DNA of 7,073 nucleotides, taken from RGIG5952 sp045603485. Its GTDB lineage: Bacteria > Verrucomicrobiota > Kiritimatiellia > RFP12 > JAAYLN01. Position 1 is the stretch's first letter. Every line of letters starts with the position of its first letter. The stretch is from positions 1 through 7,073 of the forward strand of contig JAZUMF010000099.1 in assembly GCA_045603485.1 (NCBI GenBank), read 5' to 3'. Below are positions 5,499 to 7,073 of this stretch, piece by piece. Below the pieces are notes generated by a model. The model saw nothing but the letters and a program-made list of their open reading frames with translations, ran no database searches and was not told the DNA's origin. The position numbers and the translations under genes are program-made.

Positions 5499-6614
5499 TC
5501 ATGGCGGCGTCACAAGCGTACTCACAACCGAACTATAACGGTCGTCATCCCAATACTTTACATAGGTTGTACATAGAACACTCCCGCCAGGAAGCAATTC
5601 GACTCCCGAATAACCGGTATCCCAAGGATTTCCCGGCCAAACATCCGGCTTACCATAATGCCTTAAAAGGTGTATGCGGTACTGTCCAGGGCGCGAAAAA
5701 CGAATATCTCCATACTCTCCGACCCATGCAACATATTGCCCATAAGTAGGCGAGCCGATCGCGCGGTCGCGGAATGCGATAAAAAGACGGCCGTCAGAAA
5801 GATATACACCCTCATGGCGATCTCCGGTCAGTCCCAAAGGTGTTTCCACAGGGGCCGTCCATGTCTTTCCTTCGTCACGGCTAAAGATTACCATGCTACG
5901 CCCCTTATGGCTGTTTTCGCGGATAAGGACGCATATCTCATCACCATCCGGAGAGCGGAAAGCAAAGGGCTCGCATAGCCAATGCTCAGGAGAAATCGCT
6001 ATCTCGCGCCCCTCTGACCAAGTCAAGCCGAAATCATGCGAAATGCTCATCCAAATTTTTTCATACTCCTTAATCCCCTCTTCGGTATATTTCTTAATTT
6101 GACCAAAGAGCGCCAAGGAGCCATCTTTAAGCATCAAAAAACCCGTTGGAGGCATAACAGAAGACAAATCGGCGGGCTCCGCCTCTTGCCAGGTAGAGCC
6201 ATCATCGTCTGAATATACGATAGCTAAGCGGTTATATCTAATTTGAGGCATTTTAGAATCAAAATTGTAAGCTGAATCCTCCACCTTGGCCGAAAAAATA
6301 AAGAGACGCTCTTTACCATTACCCAAGTCACACTTTTGCAGCGTTGGGCAATTTCTATGGGTTGCAGCGTAGGATTCGGGAAGCCTGTCATCAATCCTTG
6401 TCCAAGTTTTGCCATAGTCAAGCGATTCGGCAGCCGGTCCGCATGGTCCGCCATGCGTAATGCACCATACGCAAATAAGCTTACCGCTTCTTGTAAGCAC
6501 CGTTGTAGGATGTCCCTGATACTCGGTCGTAAGATCAAGACCTCCCTCGGCAATCACAGTATGATTCTCAAACTTATCAGTAAAATCGAAAATCGGCAAT
6601 TCAAAATCAGCCAT
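5499..6614 (-). CDS. BNR-repeat sialidase-like (six-bladed propeller) protein
   Basis: Starting at the ATG at 6612-6614, the protein has 371 residues and no signal peptide or membrane helix, so it is predicted cytoplasmic. Four Asp-box motifs of the form SxDxGxTW stand at residues 64-71, 135-142, 192-199 and 245-252, spaced as in sialidase propellers. Other typical segments are GHPTTVLTRSGKL (34-46), PPTGFLMLKDGSLALFG (155-171), LIREN (230-234; R232), FRDR (281-284; R282) and GYSGVELLPGG near the end. Classical sialidases carry an [FY]RIP arginine in the first blade; here that place reads GHP, so one arginine of the carboxylate-binding triad appears to be missing and sialic acid may not be the substrate. 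An in-frame GTG nine codons upstream is less likely as a start because the chosen ATG has GAAGGG 7 bp upstream and the GTG lies almost at the predicted transcription start. Located upstream of the exported DUF4838 gene; a role in breakdown of imported glycan pieces is inferred. Confidence 0.88.
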   Translation of the reverse strand: MADFELPIFDFTDKFENHTVIAEGGLDLTTEYQGHPTTVLTRSGKLICVWCITHGGPCGPAAESLDYGKTWTRIDDRLPESYAATHRNCPTLQKCDLGNGKERLFIFSAKVEDSAYNFDSKMPQIRYNRLAIVYSDDDGSTWQEAEPADLSSVMPPTGFLMLKDGSLALFGQIKKYTEEGIKEYEKIWMSISHDFGLTWSEGREIAISPEHWLCEPFAFRSPDGDEICVLIRENSHKGRSMVIFSRDEGKTWTAPVETPLGLTGDRHEGVYLSDGRLFIAFRDRAIGSPTYGQYVAWVGEYGDIRFSRPGQYRIHLLRHYGKPDVWPGNPWDTGYSGVELLPGGSVLCTTYVKYWDDDRYSSVVSTLVTPP

Positions 6615-6621
6615 AAACACG

Positions 6622-6627
6622 CCCTTC
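6622..6627 (-). promoter_or_regulatory. Ribosome binding site deciding the sialidase-like start
   Basis: GAAGGG lies 7 bp before the ATG at 6612-6614. It falls inside the frame of the alternative upstream GTG (6639-6641), and so favours the shorter protein. Confidence 0.55.
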
Positions 6628-6645
6628 GTCAATCTCGTCACTTCT

Positions 6646-6651
6646 ATTGTA
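6646..6651 (-). promoter_or_regulatory. Candidate -10 box for the sialidase-like gene
   Basis: TACAAT on the minus strand matches the -10 consensus in five of six bases and predicts transcription starting near 6639, about 25 bp before the ATG. No good -35 element is found at 16-18 bp upstream (best is TTCGAT), so an activator would be needed or the site is not used. The 89-bp gap 6615-6703 shows no terminator for the preceding gene. Confidence 0.35.
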
Positions 6652-6703
6652 ACAAATTACCTTACAGCAATCGAAAATTTTTCACACTAGAAAAAAATGC
6701 ATT

Positions 6704-7073
6704 TCAGTTATTCTCATCTGTTCTAATCGAAACGGACACATTTGACGCTTTAGGCTTTGTGACGGCACCTGCAGTCATAAGCGCCTCGGCAATCGCCTTT
6801 ATGTGTTTTGAGAAACTATCATCTTTGTATCTGATTTTCAAAGTGATGTTCTTGTAAGTCAAACTATCCTCAAGACTGCCACGCTCCGTTATGTACAGCA
6901 TATTCGTTTCCGCGCCCAGATACGAAACCTCGAGATTGTTCAAGAGACGAAAATGCAACGGCATATTGCTGTTGCTGAATCGCTTGGCATGAGGATACAT
7001 GAATGATTCAATTTGTTCACTACATGTATTGAACACAGTTGCATCGCAGTTCGCTATTACCATGTCGCCTTTG
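6704..7073 (-). CDS. Unrecognised protein, probably 5'-truncated by the window edge
   Basis: At least 122 codons are open from the window edge to TGA. An internal ATG at 7061-7063 would give 119 residues, but the frame continues upstream off the window with no stop, and the text around it (KGDMVIANCD) reads like the inside of a protein, so I treat it as partial. A weak AAAGG just before that ATG leaves the shorter form possible. No family is recognised. The visible part has no membrane helix; it alternates likely beta strands (SYLGAETNMLYITERGS, then LTYKNITLKIRYKDDSF) with one helix (SKHIKAIAEALMTAG), and ends in a polar Ser/Thr/Asn tail. Two cysteines are present near the start. Same strand as the sialidase-like gene and 89 bp before it, but with no sign of a shared function. 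Confidence 0.6.
   Translation of the reverse strand, partial: KGDMVIANCDATVFNTCSEQIESFMYPHAKRFSNSNMPLHFRLLNNLEVSYLGAETNMLYITERGSLEDSLTYKNITLKIRYKDDSFSKHIKAIAEALMTAGAVTKPKASNVSVSIRTDENN

Noticed and set aside
6615..6641. GTG at 6639-6641 as start of the sialidase-like protein
   Set aside because: It almost coincides with the predicted transcription start, and the added nine residues contain the GAAGGG ribosome site of the ATG start.
6672..6697. Terminator after the right-hand gene
   Set aside because: There is a T-run on the minus strand, but the only inverted repeat nearby is an AT-only GAAAA/TTTTC pair placed after it, too weak to be a rho-independent terminator.
6336..6857. 173-codon plus-strand frame
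   Set aside because: It crosses antisense over the sialidase-like gene start, its promoter region and the next gene's end, with no recognisable domain.

Overview
The window most resembles a bacterial chromosome of the PVC superphylum (Verrucomicrobiota, Lentisphaerota or Kiritimatiellota type). This placement is an inference from gene content: a secreted DUF4838 glycosidase-like protein, a cytoplasmic BNR/sialidase-like beta-propeller, a Hanks-type Ser/Thr kinase with a C-terminal membrane anchor, and an exported protein rich in DnaJ-type CxxC repeats. All convincing intact genes lie on the minus strand and read right to left. Shine-Dalgarno sites and sigma70-like promoters can be seen in front of several of them.

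From right to left (direction of transcription): 6704-7073 holds the C-terminal part of an unrecognised protein that probably runs off the window. 5499-6614 encodes a BNR-repeat sialidase-like protein. 3618-5399 encodes an exported DUF4838 protein with its own good promoter. These last two look like a small glycan-processing pair. Next is a compact three-gene operon with a good promoter (3540-3569) and almost no intergenic space: a 69-residue basic protein (3297-3506), an exported or lipid-anchored cysteine-rich zinc protein (2284-3294), and a Ser/Thr kinase with a C-terminal membrane helix (1261-2277). I see this operon as the best candidate for an undescribed system. It would pair a membrane-tethered kinase that lacks its own outside sensor with an envelope zinc-cluster protein made from the same transcript.

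The left 1.25 kb is different in character. 1056-1260 is non-coding and carries degenerate CAGAG-type repeats. 448-903 is a two-helix membrane protein whose reading frame clearly continues upstream to 999 without a start codon, which suggests a frameshifted 5' end. The first 430 bases look like a genomic scar: a 5-copy heptamer tandem repeat, the C-terminal half of a four-helix-bundle (23S rRNA intervening-sequence type) protein on the minus strand, and directly abutting it on the plus strand what looks like the C-terminal tail of an IS4-like transposase.

No tRNA, rRNA, CRISPR array or convincing rho-independent terminator was found. Family assignments are from recognition of motifs by eye. 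No database search was run.
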